64,000 nucleotides of DNA, from assembly GCA_963757115.1 (NCBI GenBank), contig CAVWQV010000011.1, forward strand, positions 1 to 64,000. Reading direction: 5' to 3'. The first letter of the stretch is position 1. Each line of letters opens with the position of its first letter. Of the stretch, positions 47,575 through 59,417 are shown one piece after another. The DNA comes from CAVWQV01 sp963757115 (GTDB taxonomy: Bacteria; Pseudomonadota; Alphaproteobacteria; Acetobacterales; Acetobacteraceae). The notes beneath the pieces were generated by a model. It was not told where the DNA came from and did not search any database. It saw nothing but the letters and a program-made list of their open reading frames with translations. The position numbers were made by a program, and so were the translations under genes.

Positions 47575-48243
47575 ATGCACGCTGCCGCGTACGACTATGA
47601 TGCTGCCCGCAATTGCATGGTGGACAGCCAGCTCCGCCCCAACAAGGTGACCGACCCCCGCATATTAGAGGCAATGCGCGCTATTCCGCGCGAGCGTTTC
47701 CTGCCGGCCCCGCTCCGCTCCCGCGCCTATCTCGACGAGGACGTGCCACTCGGTGGTGGCCGCGCGCTCATGGAGCCGATGGTGATCGCCCGGTTGATCC
47801 AGCTCGCGGCGCCCACCGATGGCGAGCGCGTGCTGGTGGTTGGGTGTGGACCCGGCTACGGAGCCGCAATCATCGCCGCCTGCGAAGCGGACGTTGTAGC
47901 ACTCGAGGAGGACAAGGCCTTGCTCGCCCTCGCCCACGATGCGCTGCCGAGCTTTGCCCCTACGGTAACCCTGGTAGAGGGGCCGCTCGCAAAGGGGTGG
48001 CCGAGCGGGGCGCCGTACGACGTCATCCTGCTGGAGGGCGCGGTGCGCGACATCCCGGCGTCGCTCGGGGAGCAGTTGCGGAAAACTGGCGGCCGGCTGG
48101 TCACGGTTCGCACCGGACACGGCCAGACCGGCAAGGCGGTGCTCGCCGAGCCGACGGACGTTGGCCTTCGCGCGCAGCCGGCCTTCGACTGCGCTACGCC
48201 GCTGATCCCGTCCCTGCTTCCCGAGCCCGGCTTCGTGTTCTGA
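47575..48243 (+). CDS. Protein-L-isoaspartate O-methyltransferase-like protein
   Basis: 222 residues from ATG 47575 (MHAAAYDYDAARNCMVDSQL). Pcm fold: RPNKVTDPRILEAMRAIPRE, LPAPLRSRAYLDEDVPLGGG, MEPMVIARLIQLA, the SAM motif RVLVVGCGPGYGAAIIAACE, and PYDVILLEGAVRDIP. In many alphaproteobacteria this Pcm homologue sits directly upstream of tolC, as here. The catalytic Ser region differs from true Pcm, so repair of isoaspartate is not certain. Confidence 0.88.
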   Translation: MHAAAYDYDAARNCMVDSQLRPNKVTDPRILEAMRAIPRERFLPAPLRSRAYLDEDVPLGGGRALMEPMVIARLIQLAAPTDGERVLVVGCGPGYGAAIIAACEADVVALEEDKALLALAHDALPSFAPTVTLVEGPLAKGWPSGAPYDVILLEGAVRDIPASLGEQLRKTGGRLVTVRTGHGQTGKAVLAEPTDVGLRAQPAFDCATPLIPSLLPEPGFVF

Positions 48244-48355
48244 GCAAAGCCTTGGCGCAAGCTCCGTTCCTGTGGCACACACATTGGCAGCGCCCCCGCG
48301 TGCGGCGGCCGTGAGGCGGTCCGCAACGACCGGCGTGCTCGATGGGAAGGGTTTG

Positions 48356-49831
48356 ATGAGTTTGCGCGGGGGCCTGATATTTGGACTGAGTGCGGCTCTG
48401 GCCATCAACCCAGTCATGGCGCAGCCCCGCCGGCAAGCCGCGGCCCGCCCGGCCTCACCCAGCCCGGCCGCGCCCCGGGCCACGCCCGCCCCGGACGCAA
48501 CACCGGCGGGACCGCACACCCTCACGGAAGCTTTGGCGGCCGCTTACGCCAACAATCCCACGCTCCAGACCTCTCGCGCGCAGCTCCGGGCGACTGACGA
48601 GAACGTGCCTCAGGCGCTGGCCGGCTGGCGGCCCACCGTGATCCTGCAGGGGAACGGGGGGTTTGCGGGCGGCTTCACGCAGTTCACTGGCGGGACTCCC
48701 GCGACGCGGGTCGACCGCGCGCTCGGCAGCGCCTCAGCCTCGGTCACACAGCCGATCTATCGCGGTGGCCGAACCCGCGCGACGACAAACCGGGCCGAGA
48801 ATCAGGTGATGGCCCAACGCGCCGCCCTGATCGCTCAGGAGCAGAGCACCTTCACCAACGTGATCAACAGCTACGTCAATGTGATACAGCAACAGCAGAT
48901 CCTGACGCTGAACATCAACAACGAGCAGGTGCTCACGCGTCAGCTCCAGGCGACCAACGATCGCTTCCGGGTGGGCGAGATCACGCGGACGGACGTCGCA
49001 CAGGCCGAAGCCGCGCTGGCCGGCGCCACCGCGCAGCGGGAAACATCCGAGGGCAATCTCGCGACGGCCCGCTCGACCTATCAGCAGATCGTCGGCTACA
49101 TGCCGCCGGCCAACCTCGTCGAGCCGCAACCGCTGAAGCCGCCGATCCGCAACCAGCAGGAAGCCGACACGCTCGCCGCGGCCAACAACCCGAACGTGAT
49201 CGCCGCCCAATTCAACGAGGCGGCGGCGCGCGACGCGATCGACGTCGCGTTCAGCAATCTCGCGCCGCAGGTCTCCCTGCAAGGGCAGGGGATCGAAAGC
49301 AGTAACCAGACCTTTCCCCGCAGCTACGCGAATGGCGGCCAGATTCTCGCCCAGGTTTCGGTGCCGATCTATCAGGGCGGCTCGGAATATTCGGCCGTGA
49401 GGCAGGCGCGTCAGCAGGAGCAGCAAAGCCGCAAGCAGCTCGACGACCAGCGGCGCCAGGCGATTCAGCAGGCGACGCAGGCTTGGGAAACGCTCGTTGC
49501 CGCCCGCGCGACCGCCGAAAGCACGCGCTCGCAGATCCGCGCGAACGGCATCGCGCTCGAAGGCGTGGAGCGAGAGGCGATCGTCGGCAGCCGCACCACG
49601 CTCGATGTGCTGAATGCACAGCAGGCGTTGCTCAACTCGCAAGTGACGCTGGTGCAGAATCTCGCCAACTTGGTGAACGCCTCCTACTCGGTGGCGGCCG
49701 CGGTCGGTCGACTAACGGCTCGTGACCTCAATCTCCCAGTTCCACTGTATGACGAGACTGCCTACTACAATGCGGTGCGCGATCGCTGGTTCGGCACCGG
49801 CGACTACGCCACCGGCCAGCCGGGCCGCTAG
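48356..49831 (+). CDS. tolC: TolC-family outer membrane efflux protein
   Basis: 491 residues from ATG 48356, giving signal MSLRGGLIFGLSAALAINPV with cleavage after MAQ. After a Pro/Ala-rich linker comes the OEP domain: HTLTEALAAAYANNPTLQTS, VTQPIYRGGRTRATTNRAEN and its repeat VSVPIYQGGSEYSAVRQARQ, plus REAIVGSRTTLDVLNAQQAL and VGEITRTDVAQAEAALAGA. It forms the trimeric outer-membrane channel of type I secretion or RND efflux. No inner-membrane partner is in the window. The following popZ-like gene starts 4 bases after its stop. Confidence 0.94.
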   Translation: MSLRGGLIFGLSAALAINPVMAQPRRQAAARPASPSPAAPRATPAPDATPAGPHTLTEALAAAYANNPTLQTSRAQLRATDENVPQALAGWRPTVILQGNGGFAGGFTQFTGGTPATRVDRALGSASASVTQPIYRGGRTRATTNRAENQVMAQRAALIAQEQSTFTNVINSYVNVIQQQQILTLNINNEQVLTRQLQATNDRFRVGEITRTDVAQAEAALAGATAQRETSEGNLATARSTYQQIVGYMPPANLVEPQPLKPPIRNQQEADTLAAANNPNVIAAQFNEAAARDAIDVAFSNLAPQVSLQGQGIESSNQTFPRSYANGGQILAQVSVPIYQGGSEYSAVRQARQQEQQSRKQLDDQRRQAIQQATQAWETLVAARATAESTRSQIRANGIALEGVEREAIVGSRTTLDVLNAQQALLNSQVTLVQNLANLVNASYSVAAAVGRLTARDLNLPVPLYDETAYYNAVRDRWFGTGDYATGQPGR

Positions 49832-49834
49832 GCA

Positions 49835-50371
49835 TTGAGCGGCGCCCCCAAGACCCCACCCGGCTCTAACGAGGATCCGTCGATGGAGGATATCCTTGCC
49901 TCCATCCGCCGCATCCTCAGCGAGGACGAATTCCTCCGTCGTTGCCGCGCCCGGCGAGGCCGGCCGCCAAGCTCCGAGCGAGGTCAAGCCCGATGCCAAG
50001 AACATCCTCGGTACTCGATCCATCGATGATGGTCGGAGAACCTCGGCCCGGTGCTCCCTCCGAGCCGGCGGAGGTGCAGCCCGAGCGGCCTCGCGCCCAA
50101 CCCGAGCAGGCGAAGCGTCCCATCGCGGTCGGACGCCAGTCTGGTCGCACCGGAGGCCGCCGCCGCCGCCGCGTCCTCCGTCGGCGCCCTGGTGCGCACG
50201 CTGTCGAGTCGGTCGGCCCAAGTGTATCAGGGCGGCCCCACCGTTGAAGATCTTGTGCGCGAGGAGATCCGGCCGCTTCTCAAGCAATGGCTGGACGAGC
50301 ACCTCCCGCCCATGGTCGAGCGCCTCGTGCGGCTGGAGATCGAGCGCGTCGTAGGACGCGCGGTCCCCTAG
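49835..50371 (+). CDS. PopZ-like DUF2497 protein (frameshifted)
   Basis: About 178 residues over three frames. The N-terminal helix is EDPSMEDILASIRRILSEDE; after an extra T near 49933 the frame reads SSVVAAPGEAGRQAPSEVKP, the middle is Pro/Glu-rich (MMVGEPRPGAPSEPAEVQPE), and the C-terminal module is QVYQGGPTVEDLVREEIRPL followed by LLKQWLDEHLPPMVERLVR and IERVVGRAVP. This N- and C-module pair is the PopZ organisation, a cell-pole-organising protein anchoring chromosome origin partitioning in Caulobacter. The start codon is TTG at 49835 or ATG at 49883. Location just before valS is common in alphaproteobacteria. Confidence 0.85.
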
Positions 50372-50431
50372 TTACCCTGTCATCCCGCGTCGGGCGGCGT
50401 CTGGCCTGACGCCGCAACCGAGCGCCGCCTG

Positions 50432-53128
<2,697 letters not shown>

Positions 53129-53241
53129 GGTCAGCGAAACGCATCCGGCATTTCATCATCCGGAGAGGCGGACTACGCTGCGTTCACCCGCCTACGCGGG
53201 ACACAACGGCATCCGGCGCAGACCGGAGCGGGGGAAACACA

Positions 53242-54309
53242 ATGGCCCATCCATGGAGTACCCATCCGGGCGTGTCGTTCGGCTTGTTCGACTGGATCGA
53301 CCGGGGCGCCGAACCATTGCACGCGCTCTACGAGACCCGGCTGCAACTGATCGAGGCGGCGGACGTGGCCGGTTTCTCCTGCTATCACCTGGCCGAGCAC
53401 CACGCGACCCCGCTCGGCATGGCGCCGTCCCCTGCCCTGTTCCTCGCCGCCGCCGCACAACGCACCCGGCGCATCCATCTCGGCCCGCTCGTCTACTTGT
53501 TGCCGCTCTATGATCCGCTGCGGCTCATCGAGGAGGTGTGCATGCTGGACCAGCTCTCCGGCGGGAGACTCGAGCTCGGCGTCGGCCGCGGCGTCAGCCC
53601 CTACGAGCTTGGCTATTTCGGGGTCGATCCGGCCGGCACGCGCGCGATCTTCAACGAGGCGCTAACCGTGCTGCTCCGTGGCATGACCGACAACCGACTC
53701 ACCTTCGAGGGTGAGCACTACCAGTATCGGGACGTGCCGATGGAGCTGCGGCCGTATCGGCAGCCCTACCCGCCGCTGTGGTATCCGACGCACAATCCGG
53801 ACAGCGTGCAATACGCGGCGCGACACGGCTTCAACTTCGTTGGCCTCGGCCCGGCCGCGGCAGTCCGCGAGCTCGTCGAAACCTATCGGCGCACCTGGCA
53901 AGCCCACCGGGACGATCCGGGCCGGCTCAACGCGCATGTGGCCGAACCCCGGCTCGGCGTGGTGCGCCAGGTCGTCGTGGCGGAAACCGACGACGCGGCC
54001 CTCGCCATCACGCGCTCTGCGCACAATGACTGGTATCGCTCGATCACCAAGCTATGGCACGACCACGATGATCACAGCGTCGATGGGCTGTTCGCGTGGG
54101 ATACGGCAACGCAGTTCGAGACGATCGTTCACGGCTCGCCCGCGCGGGTGCGGGAGCAGATAGCCCGGCTCGTCGTCACGAGCGGATGCAACTACGTGAT
54201 CTGCGCGTTCGCCTGGGGCACCTTGTCGCACGAGCACGCGCTCCGCTCGTTGCATTTGTTTGCCGATGAGGTGATGCCCGCCCTGTCGGCTCGTGTGACT
54301 GCGCACTGA
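53242..54309 (+). CDS. LLM-class flavin-dependent oxidoreductase (luciferase-like)
   Basis: 355 residues. Bacterial-luciferase fold: WSTHPGVSFGLFDWIDRGAE start, CYHLAEHHATPLGMAPSPAL, IHLGPLVYLLPLYDPLRLIE, ECVMLDQLSGGRLELGVGRG-like CMLDQLSGGRLELGVGRGVS, and the C-terminal GSPARVREQIARLVVTSGCN. Uses reduced FMN (or F420 in relatives) to oxygenate a small substrate, unspecified. Stands alone; convergent with the cytochrome c gene. Confidence 0.92.
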   Translation: MAHPWSTHPGVSFGLFDWIDRGAEPLHALYETRLQLIEAADVAGFSCYHLAEHHATPLGMAPSPALFLAAAAQRTRRIHLGPLVYLLPLYDPLRLIEEVCMLDQLSGGRLELGVGRGVSPYELGYFGVDPAGTRAIFNEALTVLLRGMTDNRLTFEGEHYQYRDVPMELRPYRQPYPPLWYPTHNPDSVQYAARHGFNFVGLGPAAAVRELVETYRRTWQAHRDDPGRLNAHVAEPRLGVVRQVVVAETDDAALAITRSAHNDWYRSITKLWHDHDDHSVDGLFAWDTATQFETIVHGSPARVREQIARLVVTSGCNYVICAFAWGTLSHEHALRSLHLFADEVMPALSARVTAH

Positions 54310-54321
54310 GATCGCCACGAC

Positions 54322-55538
54322 TCACTCCTGATGCCGGGCCAGCGCCTTGCGCGCGCCGGCGACATCGGTGGGAGTGACCTCGGATGCGGCATTGCCCCAG
54401 GCGTTGCGCACGTAGGTCGTCACGGCAGCCACTTGCGCGTCCGACAGCATCCAGCCGAAAGCGGGCATGGCGGCGCCGGTCGGTGCCGCGCTGGTAGCCA
54501 CGCTTTGGGCGCCCTGCAGGACGACCCGCAGCAGCGAGGTGGGAGAGCGCGACTGCACCACAGGCGCACCGGCTAGCATTGGGAACATGCCGGCAATGCC
54601 CTTTCCGTCCGGCGTGTGACACGCCGAGCATTCGTCCGCGTAGATCGCCGCGCCGACGCGCATGGGCTCGCTCGTCGCGCCAACGGGAGTCTCCGTATCG
54701 GGCTGCCCCGCGCTGATCCTTGAGGTAGATCGCGACCGCGCGCAGATCCTCTGCGCGCGTGCCTGAGCTTGAGATCGAGACCTCCTGGCCCATCGGCCCG
54801 CTGGCGGCCGCGACGCGGTTGTGGCCGGTGGCGAGATAGGCGACGACATCTTCGACCGACCAGCGCCCCAGGCCGCGCCGTTCGTCGTTGGTGATGTTCG
54901 GCGCGAACCAGCCTTGCACCTTCGCTCCCTGAAGGCGCCGGGACGTGTCGTCCGCGCCCAGCAGGTTCTTCGGCGTGTGACAGGCGCCGCAATGCTCCAA
55001 TCCTTCGACGAGATAGCCGCCGCGGTTCCACTCCGCGGACTTCGCCGGCATTCGGTCGCCATTCGCCGGGCTTAAAGAACAGCGCGTTCCAGGCGATCAT
55101 GCCGAGGCGTATGTTGAACGGGAATGGCAACTGGTTCGAGACGACCTGATTGCGCACGGGCGGGATCGTGGCAAACCATGCACGTAGAGCGAGATCATCA
55201 TCGCGCGTGGTATGAGTGTAGTAGGCATACGGCATGGCGGGATAGAGATGCTTGCCACCTCGGCCGATCCCGCGTTGCAGCGCCGAGACGAAATCCTCCG
55301 TGCTCCAGCCGCCGATGCCAGTCTCGGGATCCGGCGTGATGTTGGGGGAGACAACCGCGCCGAAGGGTGTTTCGATCGGCCGCCCGCCGGCGAAGGGCTT
55401 GCCGCCCTCGGCAGTGTGACACGCGGCGCAATCGCCGATCACTGCGAGGTAACGGCCGCGCTCGATCAGCGCCGCGTCGCCGGACGGCGGTGACGCAGCC
55501 TGCGCAGCGGCATGACCCGAAAGCACGACAATCACCAC
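54322..55538 (-). CDS. Three-haem cytochrome c subunit of a membrane dehydrogenase (two frameshifts)
   Basis: About 405 residues when joined. An exported protein (signal MVIVVLSGHAAAQAA) with three c-type haem sites: C37-AAC-H41, then, in a second frame from about 55045, GLEHCGACHTPKN, then in a third from about 54712 ADECSACHTPDGKG. Axial Met candidates lie in LYPAMPYAYY, ASGPMGQEV and GAAMPAFGWML. It matches the cytochrome c subunit of gluconate, fructose and alcohol dehydrogenases, which passes electrons to ubiquinone in the membrane. Shifts near 55043 and 54712 are each repaired by removing one G. Last gene of the operon. Confidence 0.87.
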
Positions 55539-55550
55539 AGAACGACCGCA

Positions 55551-57330
55551 CTACGCATGAACCAATGGACCGGGGCTTTTCAAGTAGCGGGTGCGGATCG
55601 CCTCCGCGGTGCGAAACGCCAGGGCGGCCACGGTGTTGGTCGGGTTGTAGCCCGCGTTCTGCGGAAACGCGCTCATGCCGGTGACGAATAGGTTCGGCAC
55701 GTCCCAGCTTTGGAGGAACGTGTTCAGCGCGCTGTCGGCTGGCGTGGCGCCCATCAGCGCGCCGCCGCAGACATGTGAGGTCTGATAGGCCGTGATGCTG
55801 TACGGACCTTTGCGCGGCTGCTTGACGACCTGCGTCGCGCCCATGCGCCCGATGATCTCGGCATAGCGGTCGGTGAGATACGCGCTCATCTTCAGCTCGT
55901 TCTCATGGAAGTTCATCGTCAAGCGCAGCAGCGGACGGCCGACGCGATCCTTGTAGGTGGGGTCGAGGTCGAGATAGTTGGTGCGATAGCTGTAACAGCT
56001 GCCGTGCACCCCGGCGCCGGCGAACACCGTGCTGTTGTAGTTGTCGCGCAAAGCCTGCTTCCAGCCATGCCCCCAGAGCGGCGTGCCGGGCGGCACTGGC
56101 GTCGTTTCGATCGGGCGGCCGTTGGTTTGCACCTGGCCCATGTAACCGCCGCCCACGAAGCCGAGCGGGCCGTGGTCGAAGTTGTCGCCGTTAAACTCGT
56201 CGATGCACATGCCGATGGCGCCGGACGCAATGAACGGGTTGAAGCGGTATTTCGTGCGGTCGAAGAAGCCGATCGCCGTCGAGACGGTCTGATGACTAAA
56301 GTTGCGGCCGATCTGGCCCTGGCCTGTTTGCACGTCATACGGCGTGCCGATACCGGACAACAGCAATAGCTGGACGTTGAAAACGCTGAAGGCGCACAGC
56401 AGAACGAGATCGGCCGGCTGCTCATACTCCGTGCCGTGCGCATCGACATAATTGACGCCGGTGGCGCGCTTGCCCGTGCTGTCGAGCGTTGATATGCGTG
56501 ACTTCGCATTCGGTGCGCGCCTCAAAATTATCCCGGCGGACGAGGGCCGGCAGGATGGTGGTCTGCGGGCTCGCCTTGGAATAGTTGCCACAGCCGAACC
56601 ACTCGCAGAAACCGCAATAGGTGCACGGTCCGATCGTCACGCCGAGCGGGTTCGTGTAGGGCTGCGACAGGTTGCCCGAGGGCTGCGGGAACGGGTGATA
56701 GCCCATCTCCGCCGCGGCCTTGGCGAAAAGCGTGGCACTGTACGGCTGCGGTTGCGCCGGCGTCGGATACGGTCGGGAGCGCGCGCCCTCGAACGGATTG
56801 CCGCCGGGCTGGATCTTGCCCGTCAGATTACCCGCCGTCCCCGACGTGCCGCACAGATACTCGAAGCGGTCGTAGTACGGCTCCAGCTCGTCATACGTGA
56901 CGCCCCAATCCTGAATCGTCATGTCTTCGGGCAGGAACCGGGCGCCATACCGCTCGGTCAGGTGCGAACGGAGCCGGAAGTCACTGGGCAGGAAGCGCCA
57001 GGTTTCGGCGTTCCAATGCGTCCCGCCGCCGCCGACGCCGTTCGGCAGCATGAAGGCGCCCCAGGTGCGGATCGGCAGCGCGGTCTGATCGACCGAGTTG
57101 CGGAAGGTGAGCGTGTTCTGTTCGGGCTTGAGGAACAGCTCGTGCTGGATGCGGTATCGCAGCTCGTCGGGCGCGGTCGCGGGCGGGAAGTCCGTCGCCG
57201 TGTCACGCCATTTGCCGCGCTCGAGCGCCACCACGCGCAGGCCGGCTTCGGTCAGCTCGTGCGCCAGGATCGACCCGGTCCAGCCAAGGCCGACGATCAC
57301 GACGTCGCGCGGCGGCAGCTTGGTCGCCAT
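55551..57330 (-). CDS. GMC-family FAD dehydrogenase, large subunit (one frameshift)
   Basis: About 590 residues from ATG 57330, which overlaps the small-subunit stop in ATGA. FAD-binding VIVGLGWTGSILAHELTEAG with GxGxxG, ALPIRTWGAFMLPNGVGGGG, and a Cys cluster C236-x2-C239-x2-C242-x4-C247 (CTYCGFCEWFGC) that fits the 3Fe-4S site of FAD-glucose/gluconate dehydrogenases. A one-base extra G near 56489 precedes LDSTGKRATGVNYVD and the C-terminal GMC part with CGGALMGATPADSALNTFLQ, SAFPQNAGYNPTNTVAALAF. Catalytic subunit of a periplasmic sugar-acid or polyol dehydrogenase; substrate uncertain. Confidence 0.9.
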
Positions 57331-58068
57331 CACAACGTCCAATCCGGATGCGCGCCGATGCCGATCGGGGGGTGCGGATAGGGCTCGTTGTGCCGCGCGA
57401 TCCAGTCGCGATAGTCGTAGCGTGCTCCTGGAAAGCCGATCATCCGCCAGGCGCACATGTCCTTGTTGCCGCCGTAGATCGGGTCGGCCAGGAAGCCGTG
57501 CTGCGTGTCCTTGATGAGCTGTTCGAAAAACGCGCGGCCGCTGACGTCGTCGAGCTGCACGCTGGCGTTCTCCAACCCATGGATCACGTCGTCCTTCCGG
57601 TCATCCGGCAACTGCGCAAAGCCCTTGCCGGCGAAGGCGGATCGGCAATGCCGGTCGAGGGCGGCGAGCGACCGACGATAGCGCTCCGCCGGCACGATGG
57701 GCGACTGGATGCCTTGCGATTTGGTGCCTTCGCTGAATGGCGGCCGCATGTACATGCCCGCGCGATGTGCCATAGGGGCCGGCAAGCTGGCGGTCGATGA
57801 ACACGGCGCAACCGGCGTCCTTGCCGCCGGGCGTGTCGGCTTCGGGCGGGATCAGGCGATCGACCAGCGCCTCGACAGCTTCCCCTTCCTCGGGCGTGAA
57901 GAATACCCACGGGCCAGGCTGCGCGGCGCGGGGCGGATTGGCAGCGTTCGGCTGCCAGGGGAGCCGGCCGGACACCACTTCGGCGCGAGCCGCGACGGCC
58001 AAGGCGAGCAAACTTGCCGTGCTGCCGAGCAGGGCTCGGCGGGTCAGGGCGCTCACGACACCCTGCAA
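57330..58068 (-). CDS. Gluconate 2-dehydrogenase subunit 3-type small subunit (one frameshift)
   Basis: About 245 residues. Starts MQGVVSALTRRALLGSTASL, a twin-arginine signal (ALTRRALLG) that would carry the folded complex across the membrane. WVFFTPEEGEAVEALVDRLI and PPEADTPGGKDAGCAVFIDR mark the GLDH subunit 3 domain; after an extra G near 57761 (CGCGGG) the frame gives GMYMRPPFSEGTKSQGIQ and ends with FFEQLIKDTQHGFLADPIYG, DYRDWIARHNEPYPHPP. The small subunit is a chaperone-like partner required for export of the flavoprotein. Confidence 0.88.
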
Positions 58069-58073
58069 CGCGC

Positions 58074-59282
58074 TCAGCTGGCCGCGACGATGAACTGCTT
58101 CTCCTGGCTCAGCCGATCAAGCAGCCCGTCAGCAAGATGCAGATGCTGCTGGACCAGTTCCTTCGGCGTGTTGGCAAGCCATTGCGCGAGAGACACGTCT
58201 TCGTAACGGTCGCTGCGGAACATCTCCAGGTAGCGCAGCACATCGGAGCCGGTGTTCTCGATGTAATGGCCGCGCGACCGCTCCACGTAGCCGACATCGC
58301 CGGGGGCGAAATCGGCGGTTCGGGCGCGGGCGCCTGAACCGAACACCGTCATGCGGCCGTGTCCGGCGATATAGTACTGCCATTCGTCGGCGTTCGGGTG
58401 CCAGTGCATCTCGCGCATCCCGCCAGGGGCGATCTCCACCAGGGCTGCAGCGATGGTGCTCGACGCCGGAAAGTTGCGGCTATCGGCGATCCGCAGCGTC
58501 CCGCCGCCAGCCTTGATGGGCGGCTGCCCCGTTAGAGAGAAGTTGTACGGGATCGGCACGGCCGCGTTGTGGCTCTGTCCGGCGTCGTCCGAGAGCGCGG
58601 GCGGCTCGCTCGCCTGGAAAATATACAGCTCCTTCGACGGAATTTGGGCGAACGCGGAGGCGGCGACACCGAAGTTCTTTGCCAAAACGTCCTTCGGCGT
58701 GTGCGCGAACCAGTCCGAGAGGAGAAACGTGTCGAACTCGGAAAACGCCCCATCGTCGAACACCAGCAAGAACTCGCATCCGTCCGGCCCCAAACCTTGA
58801 ATGGAATGGGGGATGCCCGAAGCGAAGTTCCAAAGGTCGCCCACACCAACATCGGCGACGAAGTGGCGCCCTTGCTGGTCCACCGCCGTGATGCGCGCGC
58901 GACCCGCCAGCATGTAGGACCACTCGGCCGGTTGATGCCAATGCAGTTCGCGAACCCCGCCGGCCGTCAGGCGCATGTTCACGCCGGCAAGTGACTTGGC
59001 GATCGGGAAGTCCTTGACCGTCACCTGCCGCGCCCAGCCGCCGTCCTGCACGCGGGTGTGCTCGACGGAGAACGGGTATTTGAACGCGGGAAGGTCGCCG
59101 TGGTCCGTCGGGGGCGGGGTGAAGGCGCTCGGGTTCAGTCCGGCCAAGGCAGGGTCGCGCGGGCCGGGGTTGCTGCGGCTGGCACTGCTTGGCGCCGGCT
59201 CGTCGGCCAAGGCTCCCCTGGCCGCGGCCACGCTGGTTGCAGCGGTCGCGGCCACGACGGCGCGGCGGGACAGGTTCGGCAT
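58074..59282 (-). CDS. Bicupin oxalate decarboxylase family protein, Tat-exported
   Basis: 402 residues. Tat-type signal MPNLSRRAVVAATAATSVAA. Two cupin domains, each with a complete Mn(II) site: H114, H116, E120 and H159 (ELHWHQPAEWSY, GIPHSIQG), and H293, H295, E300 and H339 (EMHWHPNADEWQYY, GHYIENTG). The active-site lid that is S-E-N-S-T in B. subtilis OxdC reads SEFDT here (GAFSEFDTFLLSDWF). OxdC converts oxalate to formate and CO2. It is the first gene of the minus-strand operon with the dehydrogenase subunits, ending 5 bases before subunit 3. Confidence 0.9.
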   Translation of the reverse strand: MPNLSRRAVVAATAATSVAAARGALADEPAPSSASRSNPGPRDPALAGLNPSAFTPPPTDHGDLPAFKYPFSVEHTRVQDGGWARQVTVKDFPIAKSLAGVNMRLTAGGVRELHWHQPAEWSYMLAGRARITAVDQQGRHFVADVGVGDLWNFASGIPHSIQGLGPDGCEFLLVFDDGAFSEFDTFLLSDWFAHTPKDVLAKNFGVAASAFAQIPSKELYIFQASEPPALSDDAGQSHNAAVPIPYNFSLTGQPPIKAGGGTLRIADSRNFPASSTIAAALVEIAPGGMREMHWHPNADEWQYYIAGHGRMTVFGSGARARTADFAPGDVGYVERSRGHYIENTGSDVLRYLEMFRSDRYEDVSLAQWLANTPKELVQQHLHLADGLLDRLSQEKQFIVAAS

Positions 59283-59417
59283 GCCAGGCTCCGGGTGGAT
59301 TTACGATCCACCTAACGGCGCTATCCGTGCCTAGTTCGTGTACATGCCCGTGAAGCCTGACGCAGCTTGGTGAGCGATGCGCTCGCGCGGTAGCATCGCG
59401 GCAACGAGGAGATCGTC

